DNA from: Cellulosimicrobium cellulans | GTDB taxonomy: Bacteria > Actinomycetota > Actinomycetes > Actinomycetales > Cellulomonadaceae | Direction: 5' to 3' | NCBI RefSeq assembly: GCF_006539945.1 | Contig: NZ_BJNZ01000007.1 | Location: 1 to 64,000 of the forward strand | Length of the DNA stretch: 64,000 bases | Part shown: positions 10,687 through 18,028 of the stretch, piece by piece | Position numbering within the stretch: position 1 is the first letter of the stretch | Layout of the letters: the number at the start of each line of letters is the position of its first letter | Made by a program: the position numbers and the translations under genes | Notes under the pieces: generated by a model | Told to the model about the DNA's origin: nothing | The model's input: the letters and a program-made list of their open reading frames with translations, nothing else | Database searches by the model: none

Positions 10687-11867
10687 TCGCCGTCCTCCGG
10701 GGTCGTCCGGCGCTGCCACGCCGCCCACACGCCCGCGGGCCGGAACCCCAGAGCGACGTTGATCGCGAGCATGTGGTCGTTCTCCTGCGCGTTCCAGGTG
10801 TGGACACGCGCGGTCGCGGGACGCTCGCGGGCGAGCGCGTCGAGGTTGGCCACCTTGACGAGCATCCCGAGCCGGCGCCCGCGGTGCTCGCGGAGCACGA
10901 GGGTGTCCTCCTGGAACGCGACGTCGTCGCGGTCGAGCGGGTACAGGAAGACCGTGAACGCGGCGAGCGTGCCGGTCGGCACGTGCTCCGCGGCGCTCAG
11001 GAGGAAGCCGTTCCGCTTCTCGGCCTGCTCACCCACCCACGTGCGCACGCGGCGCGCGTCCCACGGGTCCTCGCCGTAGTCGACGCCTCCCGTGGGCGGG
11101 TCGGTGCTCATGCGGGTGAAGAGCACGCCCACCTGATCGAGCCAGACGTCGGGGACCTCGTCGGTCCAGGTGTGCACCCGGTAGTCGGAGCCGGCGTGCT
11201 CCCGGGCGTCGTCGAGGTGCGCGCCGAGGGCGTCGGGGGCCAGCGGGAGGTCGAGCACCGAGTGGCGTTCGACCTGCTCCAGGGCGTACCCGCGCGCGCT
11301 GAGGAAGCGCGGGCCGGGGGCCTCGGCGGGGACGCGGCCGGCGCCGGTCGTGGCAGCGAGCGCGCCCGGGCCCGGGGGAGGCTCCTCGCCGTGCGAGGTG
11401 TTCGAGAGGAGCACGGTGCGCCCGGCGTCCGCGCCCAGACGCTCGGCGAGCGCGAGCAGGGGAGTCCCGATGCCGTGCCGACGCGCGGACGGCCGGACGA
11501 GCACGAAGGTCTCGCTCAGCCGCTCGTTGCTCGTGGTGGGGTGGAGCACGAACAGGTGCGCGACGACGTCGGGCACCGTGGGCGGCACGCCGTCGGCGAT
11601 CAGGGCGCGGACGGCCGCGGAGCGCACCACGACGAACCGGCGCTTGGTCGCGTACTCCTGGTGGTTCATGCCCGAGAGCACGTCCCGGGGTCGGAGCGCG
11701 AGGTCGTCGTAGCCGTGGACCTCGAGCTCGTGCTCGCGCTCGAGGTCCGCGACGGCGTGGTACGCCCACGCGTCGGGGTCGTCGAGCGACGCGGGGTGCG
11801 GAGCCTCGACGAGCGTGTACCCCGGCGGGAGGGACACCTCGGGGGTGGTGCGGGCGACGCTGCTCAT
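10683..11867 (-). CDS. Tandem-GNAT acetyltransferase (first of a pair)
   Basis: A 394-residue paralogue of the next gene, sharing its layout: a weaker N-terminal GNAT half (VLVRPSARRHGIGTPLLALAE) and a C-terminal half with REHRGRRLGMLVK and [20 protein letters not shown]. It starts with ATG at 11867 and overlaps the downstream GTG start by 4 bases. The pair looks like a local duplication that stayed in one operon. Substrate not predictable. Confidence 0.85.
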   Translation of the reverse strand: MSSVARTTPEVSLPPGYTLVEAPHPASLDDPDAWAYHAVADLEREHELEVHGYDDLALRPRDVLSGMNHQEYATKRRFVVVRSAAVRALIADGVPPTVPDVVAHLFVLHPTTSNERLSETFVLVRPSARRHGIGTPLLALAERLGADAGRTVLLSNTSHGEEPPPGPGALAATTGAGRVPAEAPGPRFLSARGYALEQVERHSVLDLPLAPDALGAHLDDAREHAGSDYRVHTWTDEVPDVWLDQVGVLFTRMSTDPPTGGVDYGEDPWDARRVRTWVGEQAEKRNGFLLSAAEHVPTGTLAAFTVFLYPLDRDDVAFQEDTLVLREHRGRRLGMLVKVANLDALARERPATARVHTWNAQENDHMLAINVALGFRPAGVWAAWQRRTTPEDGE

Positions 11868-11921
11868 GCCGTCCAGCGTTCCCGCGCCGGCGGACGATGT
11901 CCACGTCTTTTGGTACGACGA

Positions 11922-11951
11922 CGGCCCGGGCTCCCGCAGGAGCCCGGGCCG
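11922..11951 (-). terminator. Hairpin terminator after the small membrane protein
   Basis: A perfect 13-bp stem (11922-11934 with 11939-11951) with a CGCA loop, lying between the 89-residue membrane protein and the GNAT gene on the minus strand. On that strand an A-rich stretch, not a U-run, follows. Confidence 0.6.
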
Positions 11952-11984
11952 GGTGCGCCGCCGGTCGCGGCGGTCGTCGATGCC

Positions 11985-12254
11985 CTACTTGCGTGCCGAG
12001 CGGCGCGAGATCGCGCCCCAGATGAGCAGCACGAGCAGCGAGCCGACGAAGGCCCAGAACCACGTGGTGAGCGAGAAGAACTCGTCGTTGGCGTCCGCGC
12101 CGAACAGCGCGCCGCCGATCCATCCGCCGAGGAGGGCGCCGAGCACACCCACGATCAGCGTGACGATCCAGCCACCTGCTGCCTTGCCCGGCAGGATCGC
12201 GCGCGCGATCGCGCCCATGATGAGGCCGATGAGGATCCATCCGATGAAGCTCAT
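11985..12254 (-). CDS. GlsB/YeaQ/YmgE family membrane protein
   Basis: An 89-residue integral membrane protein with three hydrophobic segments (about 4-22, 30-52, 62-82) and the Gly-rich pattern of the transglycosylase-associated/GlsB family: GWILIGLIMGAIARAILPGK, then GALLGGWIGGALFG. Members are associated with envelope or general stress; the biochemical role is unknown. It starts at the ATG preceded by AGGAACGGAGAC and ends with the basic tail SRRSARK. Confidence 0.9.
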   Translation of the reverse strand: MSFIGWILIGLIMGAIARAILPGKAAGGWIVTLIVGVLGALLGGWIGGALFGADANDEFFSLTTWFWAFVGSLLVLLIWGAISRRSARK

Positions 12255-12386
12255 CCCTGTCTCCGTTCCTTTGGGGGGACGAAACAGTCATAGGGGGCAA
12301 CCACCCCGTATGCCTGCCTTCACGGTGGCACGGTGCGAGCCGGTTCGCACGCCGGGCGTGGTGCGCGCGGTCGTTACGCTCGGGGG

Positions 12387-12767
12387 ATGGCGACGACCGA
12401 GGCGACGAGCGCGCGTGTCGACAGCTGGCTGTGGGCCGTCCGGGTGTTCAAGAGCCGGTCGCAGGCGACCGCGGCGGTCAAGGCCGGGCACGTGCGGGTC
12501 AACGGAGAGCGTGCGAAGCCGGCGACGGGCGTCAAGGTCGGCGACCGCGTCGTCGTGCGCGGCGGCCCCGCCGAGAGAATCCTCGTCGTCGAGAGGATCC
12601 TGGTGAAGCGTGTCTCGGCGCCCCTCGCCGCGCAGGCCGTGATCGACCAGAGCCCGCCCCCACCGCCCCAGGAGCTCACCGTCCGCGTCGCCGTCCGCGA
12701 CCGCGGCGCCGGGCGCCCGACGAAGCGCGAGCGTCGCGACCTCGACCGCCTCCGGGGCCGCGGCTGA
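12387..12767 (+). CDS. S4-domain RNA-binding protein (Hsp15-like)
   Basis: A 126-residue basic protein with an S4 RNA-binding fold at about 9-60 (RVDSWLWAVRVFKSRSQATA, VKAGHVRVNGERAKPATGVKVGD) and a basic C-terminal tail (GRPTKRERRDLDRLRGRG). E. coli Hsp15 binds stalled 50S subunits carrying nascent chains, and this protein has the same size and layout. ATG at 12387 follows CGGGGG; an 18-residue upstream extension is possible but low in similarity. It is convergent with the nuclease-like gene at 12855, with palindromic DNA between them. Confidence 0.85.
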   Translation: MATTEATSARVDSWLWAVRVFKSRSQATAAVKAGHVRVNGERAKPATGVKVGDRVVVRGGPAERILVVERILVKRVSAPLAAQAVIDQSPPPPPQELTVRVAVRDRGAGRPTKRERRDLDRLRGRG

Positions 12768-12782
12768 CGCCCGCCGCCGACG

Positions 12783-12839
12783 GCTGCGTCCGTGCGCGAG
12801 AGATGCGTTCGCAGACGCAGCGCTTGCACGCAGACGCAG
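12783..12839. repeat. Palindromic repeat, family 2 relative
   Basis: Between convergent genes. GCTGCGTC at 12783-12790 pairs with GACGCAGC copies at 12814-12821 and 12832-12839, and GAGAGATGCGT at 12799-12809 matches the edge of the two family-2 palindromes at 13.9 and 16.0 kb. It is more degenerate than those two and may act as a bidirectional terminator. Confidence 0.45.
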
Positions 12840-12854
12840 CACTCGGCGTCGCCC

Positions 12855-13796
12855 TCAGAGCAGGCCGGGGCGTGCGACGCGCGGCACCTTGCTCAGGGCG
12901 GGGACCATCCGCCGGACGCGGTCGGCGACCTGCTGCTCGCTGCGCAGGTCCGGTGTGGTGACCCGCAGGATCCGCCAGCCCTCCTCCTCGATGGCCTCCT
13001 GCCGACGCTTCTCCCGGTAGAGGACTCTCGCCGGGTCGCCACCGGCGAGCTCGCCGTACTTGACGAACCCGTCGAACTCGACGAGGAGGCGCCACTCGTC
13101 CCAGCCCATGTCGGCCCGGAACGTGCCGAGGCGCGTGGGGACGACGAGCTGGGTCCGGGGCGCCGGGAGGCCGTGGCGCAGGATCGCGTACCGCGTGACC
13201 GACTCCCCGGGACTCTCCGCCCCGGCATCGGCGACGGCGAGCACCGCCCGGGCTCGCACCGCGCCACGGCTGCGTGCTTCGTGCGACCTGTGTCTGAGCT
13301 CCTCGGGGTCTGCTCCTCGTCGTAGCGCCGCGTCGGCGACGACGAGCCCCTCCCGCGCCGGCAGGGCCCTCGCGCAGTCGAGCACGGTGCGCTCGAGCGT
13401 GGTCACGGGCAGGCCGGAGACCTGGGTGAGGTCTTCCGGCGCGACGGCGACGCGGTGGCGTACCAGGTCGGACGCCGCACCGCGGCCCGGGACGTTGCGC
13501 TGCACCACGTGCACCTGCGCCGGTGCGCGCCAGAGCGGCAGCCCCCACACGAGCGCCGCGGTGGGCCCGTAGAAGCAGAAGCGGCCCTCGAGCTGGCGCG
13601 CGACGGCCTGGATGCGGGCCTCGGCGATCCGACGCTCCGCTCGGGCGGGTGGAAGGGACCGGTTCCGGTCGGCACCGAGCAGGTACGCACCGCGGCGAAG
13701 CCGCAGCGCGGTGCCCGCGTCGAGCGCGGCGAGGACCTGAGGGCGCGGAACCTCTGCGGCGAGGACCGTGCGCGGGAGCGGCTCGGATGTGGTCAC
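12855..13796 (-). CDS. AbiEi-like/DUF559 domain protein (VSR-like nuclease fold)
   Basis: A 313-residue protein of a group common in Actinobacteria. The N-terminal part (about 10-150) resembles the AbiEi-type antitoxin/regulator domain (RRGAYLL, RFCFYGPTAALVWGLPLW, LPVTTLERTVLDCAR). The C-terminal part (about 195-300) resembles DUF559, a PD-(D/E)xK fold related to very-short-patch repair endonucleases (LLVEFDGFVKYGE, then EKRRQEAIEEEGWRILRVT). It starts with GTG. There is no adjacent AbiEii-like nucleotidyltransferase toxin, so it is not a recognisable type IV toxin-antitoxin pair. DNA-related function is inferred only. Confidence 0.75.
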   Translation of the reverse strand: MTTSEPLPRTVLAAEVPRPQVLAALDAGTALRLRRGAYLLGADRNRSLPPARAERRIAEARIQAVARQLEGRFCFYGPTAALVWGLPLWRAPAQVHVVQRNVPGRGAASDLVRHRVAVAPEDLTQVSGLPVTTLERTVLDCARALPAREGLVVADAALRRGADPEELRHRSHEARSRGAVRARAVLAVADAGAESPGESVTRYAILRHGLPAPRTQLVVPTRLGTFRADMGWDEWRLLVEFDGFVKYGELAGGDPARVLYREKRRQEAIEEEGWRILRVTTPDLRSEQQVADRVRRMVPALSKVPRVARPGLL

Positions 13797-13921
13797 GCGC
13801 GGAACGATGGCAGCGTCGCCGTGTCGGGCGGGGTCTTGGCGCAGACATCTGTGGACAGAACGATCCTGTGGTCGAACCAGGCGGCGGGAGATGGGCGGGT
13901 TCGAGCCCGGTCGTCGAGAGA

Positions 13922-13975
13922 TGCGTCAGCGGCCGACGGAGGCGTTCAGGGACGCATCCGTCGACCGCTGACGCA
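13922..13975. repeat. Palindromic repeat, family 2, copy A
   Basis: Arms of 24 bases (13922-13945 and 13952-13975) pair at 22 positions with a 6-base loop. It is nearly identical to copy B at 15977-16040. It lies 17 bp past the stop of the first LPMO gene on the minus strand, a position suited to termination. Confidence 0.75.
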
Positions 13976-13992
13976 GCGTTCGGTGGGTCAGG

Positions 13993-14721
13993 TCAGCAGG
14001 CGCCGAGGTCCTTCCAGACGCCCCACTGGCCGCTCTGGGCGGGGTTCTCGCCCGTCGTCCACCACTTGGCCTGGTAGTTGCGGCCGTCGTGGGACACGTT
14101 CGCACCGCCGAGGTACACCCCGCCGGCGGTCCACGCCGGCGCCGTGCAGTCGCCGGGCTCCGGGTCGGTGGGCTCGGGGTCCGGGTCGCCCGGGTCCGTG
14201 CCGCCGCTGCCGATCTTCAGGTCGACGCAGTTGTAGAACGCGTTCACCGTGTTCGACACGTTCCAGCGCGCGAGGATCGTGTGGTTGCCCTCGGGCAGGC
14301 CAGTCAGCGTGTGGGAGATGTTGCTCGGAGGCTGCGCGCCGCCCTGGTTGAACGTCTTGAACAGCACGCCGTCGACGAAGTACTCCCACGTGCTCGTGTT
14401 GTGCGCCGCGGTGAGCTTCCACTGGAACGTCACCGACGTGCCGGTCTGCGTGCGCGGCCACGGCTTGCTCGCGTCGTCGAGGATGCTGAACCCGCTGCCG
14501 CCGGAGCACTTCATCGAGCCCTTGGGGGCCTCGACGGACTGCGGCTCGTACTTGATGCCGCCGCAGTCGAAGGACGTGGTGCCCTTCGCGCAGTGGTCCT
14601 GCCGGCTCGGCGGGGACGTGATCCAGCCGTGCGCGCTCGCGCTCGGGGCGATCGCCACGGGGGCGATGATCGCGACCGCGCCGACGACGGCCGCCAGGAG
14701 TACCGCTCTCAGTCTTCGCAT
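13993..14721 (-). CDS. AA10 lytic polysaccharide monooxygenase with CBM5/12
   Basis: A 242-residue secreted copper enzyme for oxidative cleavage of crystalline chitin or cellulose. A signal peptide (1-30, ending PSASA) leaves mature His31 (HGWITSPPSR), the first ligand of the copper histidine brace; His107 in TAAHNTSTWEYF is the second. The AA10 domain ends at about 170. A Pro/Asp/Gly linker (172-190) leads to a CBM5/12-like domain (191-242: WTAGGVYLGGANVSHDGRNY, final Cys). It is tandem with a paralogue at 14950-15696. Substrate (chitin or cellulose) cannot be fixed from sequence; the CBM type and the nearby ChbG favour chitin. Confidence 0.93.
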   Translation of the reverse strand: MRRLRAVLLAAVVGAVAIIAPVAIAPSASAHGWITSPPSRQDHCAKGTTSFDCGGIKYEPQSVEAPKGSMKCSGGSGFSILDDASKPWPRTQTGTSVTFQWKLTAAHNTSTWEYFVDGVLFKTFNQGGAQPPSNISHTLTGLPEGNHTILARWNVSNTVNAFYNCVDLKIGSGGTDPGDPDPEPTDPEPGDCTAPAWTAGGVYLGGANVSHDGRNYQAKWWTTGENPAQSGQWGVWKDLGAC

Positions 14722-14802
14722 GAGATGTCTCGCTCTCCATCCGGTGGTGCAGGGTCCTGCGGCGCGCTTCGTCGCGGGCCGCTCTCGGATCGGGCGCTCT
14801 CG

Positions 14803-14831
14803 ACGCTACGAAACGTGAGGAGTGCGGACAA
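14803..14831 (-). promoter_or_regulatory. Possible promoter of first LPMO gene
   Basis: On the minus strand TTGTCC (14826-14831) and TAGCGT (14803-14808) are separated by 17 bp, about 80 bp upstream of the LPMO start. Neither box is perfect. Confidence 0.35.
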
Positions 14832-14890
14832 TTGGGCAAAGCCCGTACGTGCTTCCGCGTACCCGGTGCGCCGCTCACGCCCGGCACGCA

Positions 14891-14935
14891 CGACGGCGGG
14901 TGCCTCGCCCGTACGGACGAGGACACCCGCCGTCG
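14891..14935 (-). terminator. Terminator hairpin after second LPMO gene
   Basis: A perfect 12-bp stem (14891-14902 with 14924-14935), with an inner CCTCG/CGAGG stem in the loop, starts 15 bp downstream of the LPMO stop on the minus strand. Confidence 0.65.
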
Positions 14936-14949
14936 CGGGGTTCAGCCGG

Positions 14950-15696
14950 TCAGCAGGCGCCGACCAGCTTCCACGGGCCCCACGCCTCGGAGCCCGGGAC
15001 GTTGTTCAGCGTCCACCACTTGGCCTCGTAGACGTTCCCGTCGTGCGACACCTTCGCGCCGCCCGTGTAGGTCGCCGTCGCGGACCACGCCGCGTCCGTG
15101 CAGGTGCCCGGCTCGCCGCCGCCCGGGTTCTCGCCCTCGTCGCCGCCGGGGTTCTCGCCCCCGCCGGGGTTGGTGCCGTCGGCGGTCACGGTCAGGTCGA
15201 CGCAGTTGTAGAACGCGTTCACCGTGTTCGAGACGTTCCAGCGCGCGAGGATCGTGTGGTCGCCCAGCGGCAGCCCCTCGAGCGTGTGCGAGATGTCCTT
15301 GGGGGGCTGGACGCCGCCGCCGTCGAACGTCGCGAAGAGCTGGCCGTCGACGAAGTACTCCCACACGCTCGTGGCGTGGTTCGCGGTGAGGTTCCACTGG
15401 AACGTCACGTCGCGACCGGTGGTCGTGCGGGGCCAGGGCTTGCTCGCGTCGTCGAGGATCGCGTAGCCGCTGCCGCCGGAGCACTTCATCGAGCCCTTGG
15501 GGGCCTCGACGGACTGCGGCTCGTACTTGATGGACCCGCAGTCGAAGGACGTGGTGCCCTTCGCGCAGTGGTCCTGCCGGGAGGGCGGGGAGGTGATCCA
15601 GCCGTGCGCCGAGGCGCTGGGGGCGATCGCGATCGGGGCGATGATCGCGGTCGCGCCCACGACGGCGGCGAGGAGCGCCGCGCGGAGTCGCTTCAT
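14950..15696 (-). CDS. AA10 lytic polysaccharide monooxygenase with CBM5/12 (paralogue)
   Basis: A 248-residue tandem paralogue of the LPMO at 13993-14721. The signal peptide (MKRLRAALLAAVVGATAII...SASA, 1-30) exposes His31, and His107 in TANHATSVWEYF completes the copper brace. It has a slightly longer Gly/Glu/Asn-rich linker (about 172-195) and a C-terminal CBM5/12-like domain with WSATATYTGGAKVSHDGNVY. The two catalytic domains are almost identical around KGTTSFDCG and YEPQSVEAPKGSMKCSGGSG, while linkers and CBMs have diverged. The start is the ATG before KRLR; longer in-frame extensions lack a signal sequence at the N-terminus. Confidence 0.93.
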   Translation of the reverse strand: MKRLRAALLAAVVGATAIIAPIAIAPSASAHGWITSPPSRQDHCAKGTTSFDCGSIKYEPQSVEAPKGSMKCSGGSGYAILDDASKPWPRTTTGRDVTFQWNLTANHATSVWEYFVDGQLFATFDGGGVQPPKDISHTLEGLPLGDHTILARWNVSNTVNAFYNCVDLTVTADGTNPGGGENPGGDEGENPGGGEPGTCTDAAWSATATYTGGAKVSHDGNVYEAKWWTLNNVPGSEAWGPWKLVGAC

Positions 15697-15817
15697 GGGG
15701 GACTCGCTTCCTGTGTCGGGGAGGGCCGACGCCGTGCGGAGCCCGCACCGTCGGCCGTGACGGGTGGACCGTAGGCAGCCGGGTGACGTCCGCTCAACGA
15801 CTACGCACGACCGGCGT

Positions 15818-15841
15818 CGGGTACGGGAAGTCCCGTACCCG
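15818..15841. promoter_or_regulatory. Palindromic putative operator upstream of LPMO
   Basis: A perfect 11-bp inverted repeat, CGGGTACGGGA (15818-15828) and TCCCGTACCCG (15831-15841), with AG between, 122 bp upstream of the second LPMO start. Size and symmetry fit a dimeric repressor site. The regulator is unknown. Confidence 0.5.
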
Positions 15842-15976
15842 GCGGGTCGATTCGCCGGGATCGTGCGCCTGCACGGTCGGGCTCGCTGCGTCGTCGTGCC
15901 CCGCCGAGCGGCGTGGCGGGTGGAAACCATGTGGGGACCACGTATCTCCGGGGTGGTCCGACGGTCAGCCCGGGCG

Positions 15977-16040
15977 AGAGATGCGTCAACGGTCGACAGA
16001 TGCGTTCCGGGACGCATCCGTCGACCGCGGACGCATCTCT
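15977..16040. repeat. Palindromic repeat, family 2, copy B
   Basis: Arms of 29 bases (15977-16005 and 16012-16040) pair at 26 positions with a 6-base loop. The similarity to copy A continues about 20 bp beyond the right arm (CGGTGGG, then GGTCAGCAG), where copy A runs into the LPMO stop codon. It lies 3' of the acyltransferase gene. The rest of the 388-bp gap (15697-16084) holds only the palindrome at 15818 and no gene. Confidence 0.75.
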
Positions 16041-16084
16041 CGGTGGGCCGGTCAGCAGACGGGTCGGGGAGGTCGCGCACCGCC

Positions 16085-16663
16085 TCAGGCGGCCGCGTCC
16101 TCCTCGCGGAGCCGGGGCTCGGTGCGCAGCGCCGGGCGGAGGCCGGACTTGTCGGCGTAGAACGCGCGCACGACGTCCATGTCGGCGCGCACGTCGCCCG
16201 TGAGCTCGATCGTCGGGCCGAGGCCGGTGGTCATGGTGGTGCGGTCGACGTACCCGAGGGTCACCGGCAGGTGTGCCTCGCGCGCGATGCGGTAGAAGCC
16301 CGACTTCCAGTACGAGCCTGCGCCGCGCGTGCCCTCCGGCGTCACGACGAGCGAGAACACCTCGCCGGCCTGGAGGCGCGCGACGACGTCGGCCACGACC
16401 CGGCTCGGGTCGCGGCGGTCGACGGGGATGCCGCCGAGCGCGCGCATGAGCGGCCCGGCCGGGCCGGCGAACAGCGTGTGCTTGCCCAGCCAGCGCACGT
16501 GGATCCCCGTGCTCCAGGCGATGGCGAGCATGAGGACGAAGTCCCAGTTCGACGTGTGCGGGGCACCGACGAGGAGCGTCGGGCGGCCCGTGTCGTACGG
16601 CTCGGAGCGCAGGGACCACCGGCTGGTCGCCCAGTAGGCGCGGGCGAGGGCTCGGCGGATCAC
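16085..16663 (-). CDS. 1-acyl-glycerol-phosphate acyltransferase family protein
   Basis: A 192-residue PlsC-like acyltransferase. The catalytic HxxxxD motif is HTSNWD near residue 36, followed by the acceptor-site segment LGGIPVDRRDPSR and the EGTRG motif near residue 110 (VVTPEGTRGAGSYWKSGFY). Family members acylate lysophospholipids or related acceptors at the membrane. It is short and has no clear transmembrane helix, as in the cytoplasmic actinobacterial branch. GTG start at 16663. It stands alone between the LPMO and ROK clusters. Confidence 0.88.
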   Translation of the reverse strand: MIRRALARAYWATSRWSLRSEPYDTGRPTLLVGAPHTSNWDFVLMLAIAWSTGIHVRWLGKHTLFAGPAGPLMRALGGIPVDRRDPSRVVADVVARLQAGEVFSLVVTPEGTRGAGSYWKSGFYRIAREAHLPVTLGYVDRTTMTTGLGPTIELTGDVRADMDVVRAFYADKSGLRPALRTEPRLREEDAAA

Positions 16664-16742
16664 GACGCCACGGTACAGGGCCGTCCACCGGGAGACCGGT
16701 TGCCGTCGACAACCACAGGGAGCCCGGCTAGTCTCCGGGCGG

Positions 16743-16763
16743 GTAGGGAACTTCCCGCCCTAC
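16743..16763. promoter_or_regulatory. Putative operator in front of ROK operon
   Basis: GTAGGG (16743-16748) and CCCTAC (16758-16763) are inverted, and inside them GGGAACTTCCC (16746-16756) is a perfect palindrome, 54 bp upstream of the ROK gene start. Autoregulation by the ROK repressor is a plausible but untested reading. Confidence 0.45.
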
Positions 16764-16816
16764 CTGCACGGCTCGGACATGTCGGCTCGACCCACCCACT
16801 GCTCGACGGAGACCAG

Positions 16817-18028
16817 ATGGACACCACTCCCGCCGGTACACCCGCCCTCCTGCGCACGCTCAACGCGCGCGCCGTGCTCGACGTGCTCGGCACGGGCGCG
16901 CAGGTCGCGCGGCCCGACGTCGTCTCGGCGACCGGGCTGTCCAAGACGACCGTGGCGCAGACGCTGCGCGCGCTCGAGGCGACGGGCGTCGTCACGGAGG
17001 CCGGGCTCGACCACGACCGGCGGGGGCCGGCCGCGACGCTGTACCGCGTGGACCCCGACTACGCGTTCGGGCTGGGGATCGACGTCGCGCGCGACCGGGT
17101 GCGGGTCGCGCTCGTCGACGTCACGGGTGCGATCCGCGCCCGCGCGGAGCGTCGGGACGTCAAGCCGACGACGACGGCCCGCGCGCGTGCTGCCGCGGAG
17201 CTCGCCCGCGCGTGCGTGAGCGACGTCGCCGCCCGGCTCCCCGAGGGCACCGCGGTCGAGGTGACGCGCGCCGTCGCGGCGGTCCCGCTGATCGTCGGAT
17301 CGGACCAGCGGACCATCCGGCGCGTCCCCGGCTACGAGAAGGGTGGGACGGACCTGGTCGAGGCCCTCGAGGACTCGCTGGGCTGCCCGGTCACGCTCGA
17401 GAACGACCTCAACCTCGCGGCGCTCGCGGAGCAGCGCGACGGGGTCGCCGCGGGCGTGCGCTCGTTCGCGGTGCTCGGTCTCGGCGACGGGTTCGGCGCA
17501 GGGCTGGTGCTCGACGGGAAGCTGCACCGCGGGTTCGCGGGCGGCGCGGGCGAGGTCTCGTTCCTGCCGCACCCCGCCAGGGCGCTGGGCTCCGAGGCGC
17601 TGGGCGCGTCGTCGCTCGCCGTGCTCGCGAAGGAGCACGGCCTGCCCGACGACGTGACGGTCAAGGAGCTCGTGGACCGCGCGGAGCACGGTGACGGCGC
17701 CTCGAACGACGCGCTCGACGAGGTCGCCGAGCGCATCGGGGTCGTCGCGGCGTCGGTCGCTCTCGTCGTCGAGCCCGAGCTGTTCGTCCTCACGAACCAG
17801 GCCGCTCGCGCGCCGATCGCGGACCGCGTCCAGCGCTTCCTCGCGGAGAAGATCGCCGTGCTCCCCATCCAGGTCGTGCCGTCGCAGCTCACGTGCGACG
17901 CCGTCGTGGTGGGGGCCGCGCGCTCGGCCAGCGACGCGCTGCGCGACGAGGTGTTCCGCTCCGCGGCGGCCCACCCCGCGTCGGCCGAGGGCGACGCCGC
18001 CGACGAGCGCGAGGAGGCGGCGTCGTGA
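16817..18028 (+). CDS. ROK family transcriptional regulator
   Basis: A 403-residue repressor-type ROK protein. A winged-helix DNA-binding domain occupies about 10-70 (RPDVVSATGLSKTTVAQTLRALEATG). The ROK sugar-binding fold follows. The kinase phosphate loop is degenerate (GIDVARDRVRV instead of DxGGT), and the CxCGxxGC zinc motif is missing (GGAGEVSFLPHP), so it should act only as a regulator. It is first in an operon with ChbG and an MFS transporter, each joined by GTGA overlaps, suggesting it controls uptake and deacetylation of a (chito)oligosaccharide. Confidence 0.9.
   Translation: MDTTPAGTPALLRTLNARAVLDVLGTGAQVARPDVVSATGLSKTTVAQTLRALEATGVVTEAGLDHDRRGPAATLYRVDPDYAFGLGIDVARDRVRVALVDVTGAIRARAERRDVKPTTTARARAAAELARACVSDVAARLPEGTAVEVTRAVAAVPLIVGSDQRTIRRVPGYEKGGTDLVEALEDSLGCPVTLENDLNLAALAEQRDGVAAGVRSFAVLGLGDGFGAGLVLDGKLHRGFAGGAGEVSFLPHPARALGSEALGASSLAVLAKEHGLPDDVTVKELVDRAEHGDGASNDALDEVAERIGVVAASVALVVEPELFVLTNQAARAPIADRVQRFLAEKIAVLPIQVVPSQLTCDAVVVGAARSASDALRDEVFRSAAAHPASAEGDAADEREEAAS

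Noticed and set aside
12855-13796. Type IV toxin-antitoxin pair
   Set aside because: The gene has an AbiEi-like part but no nucleotidyltransferase toxin lies on either side.
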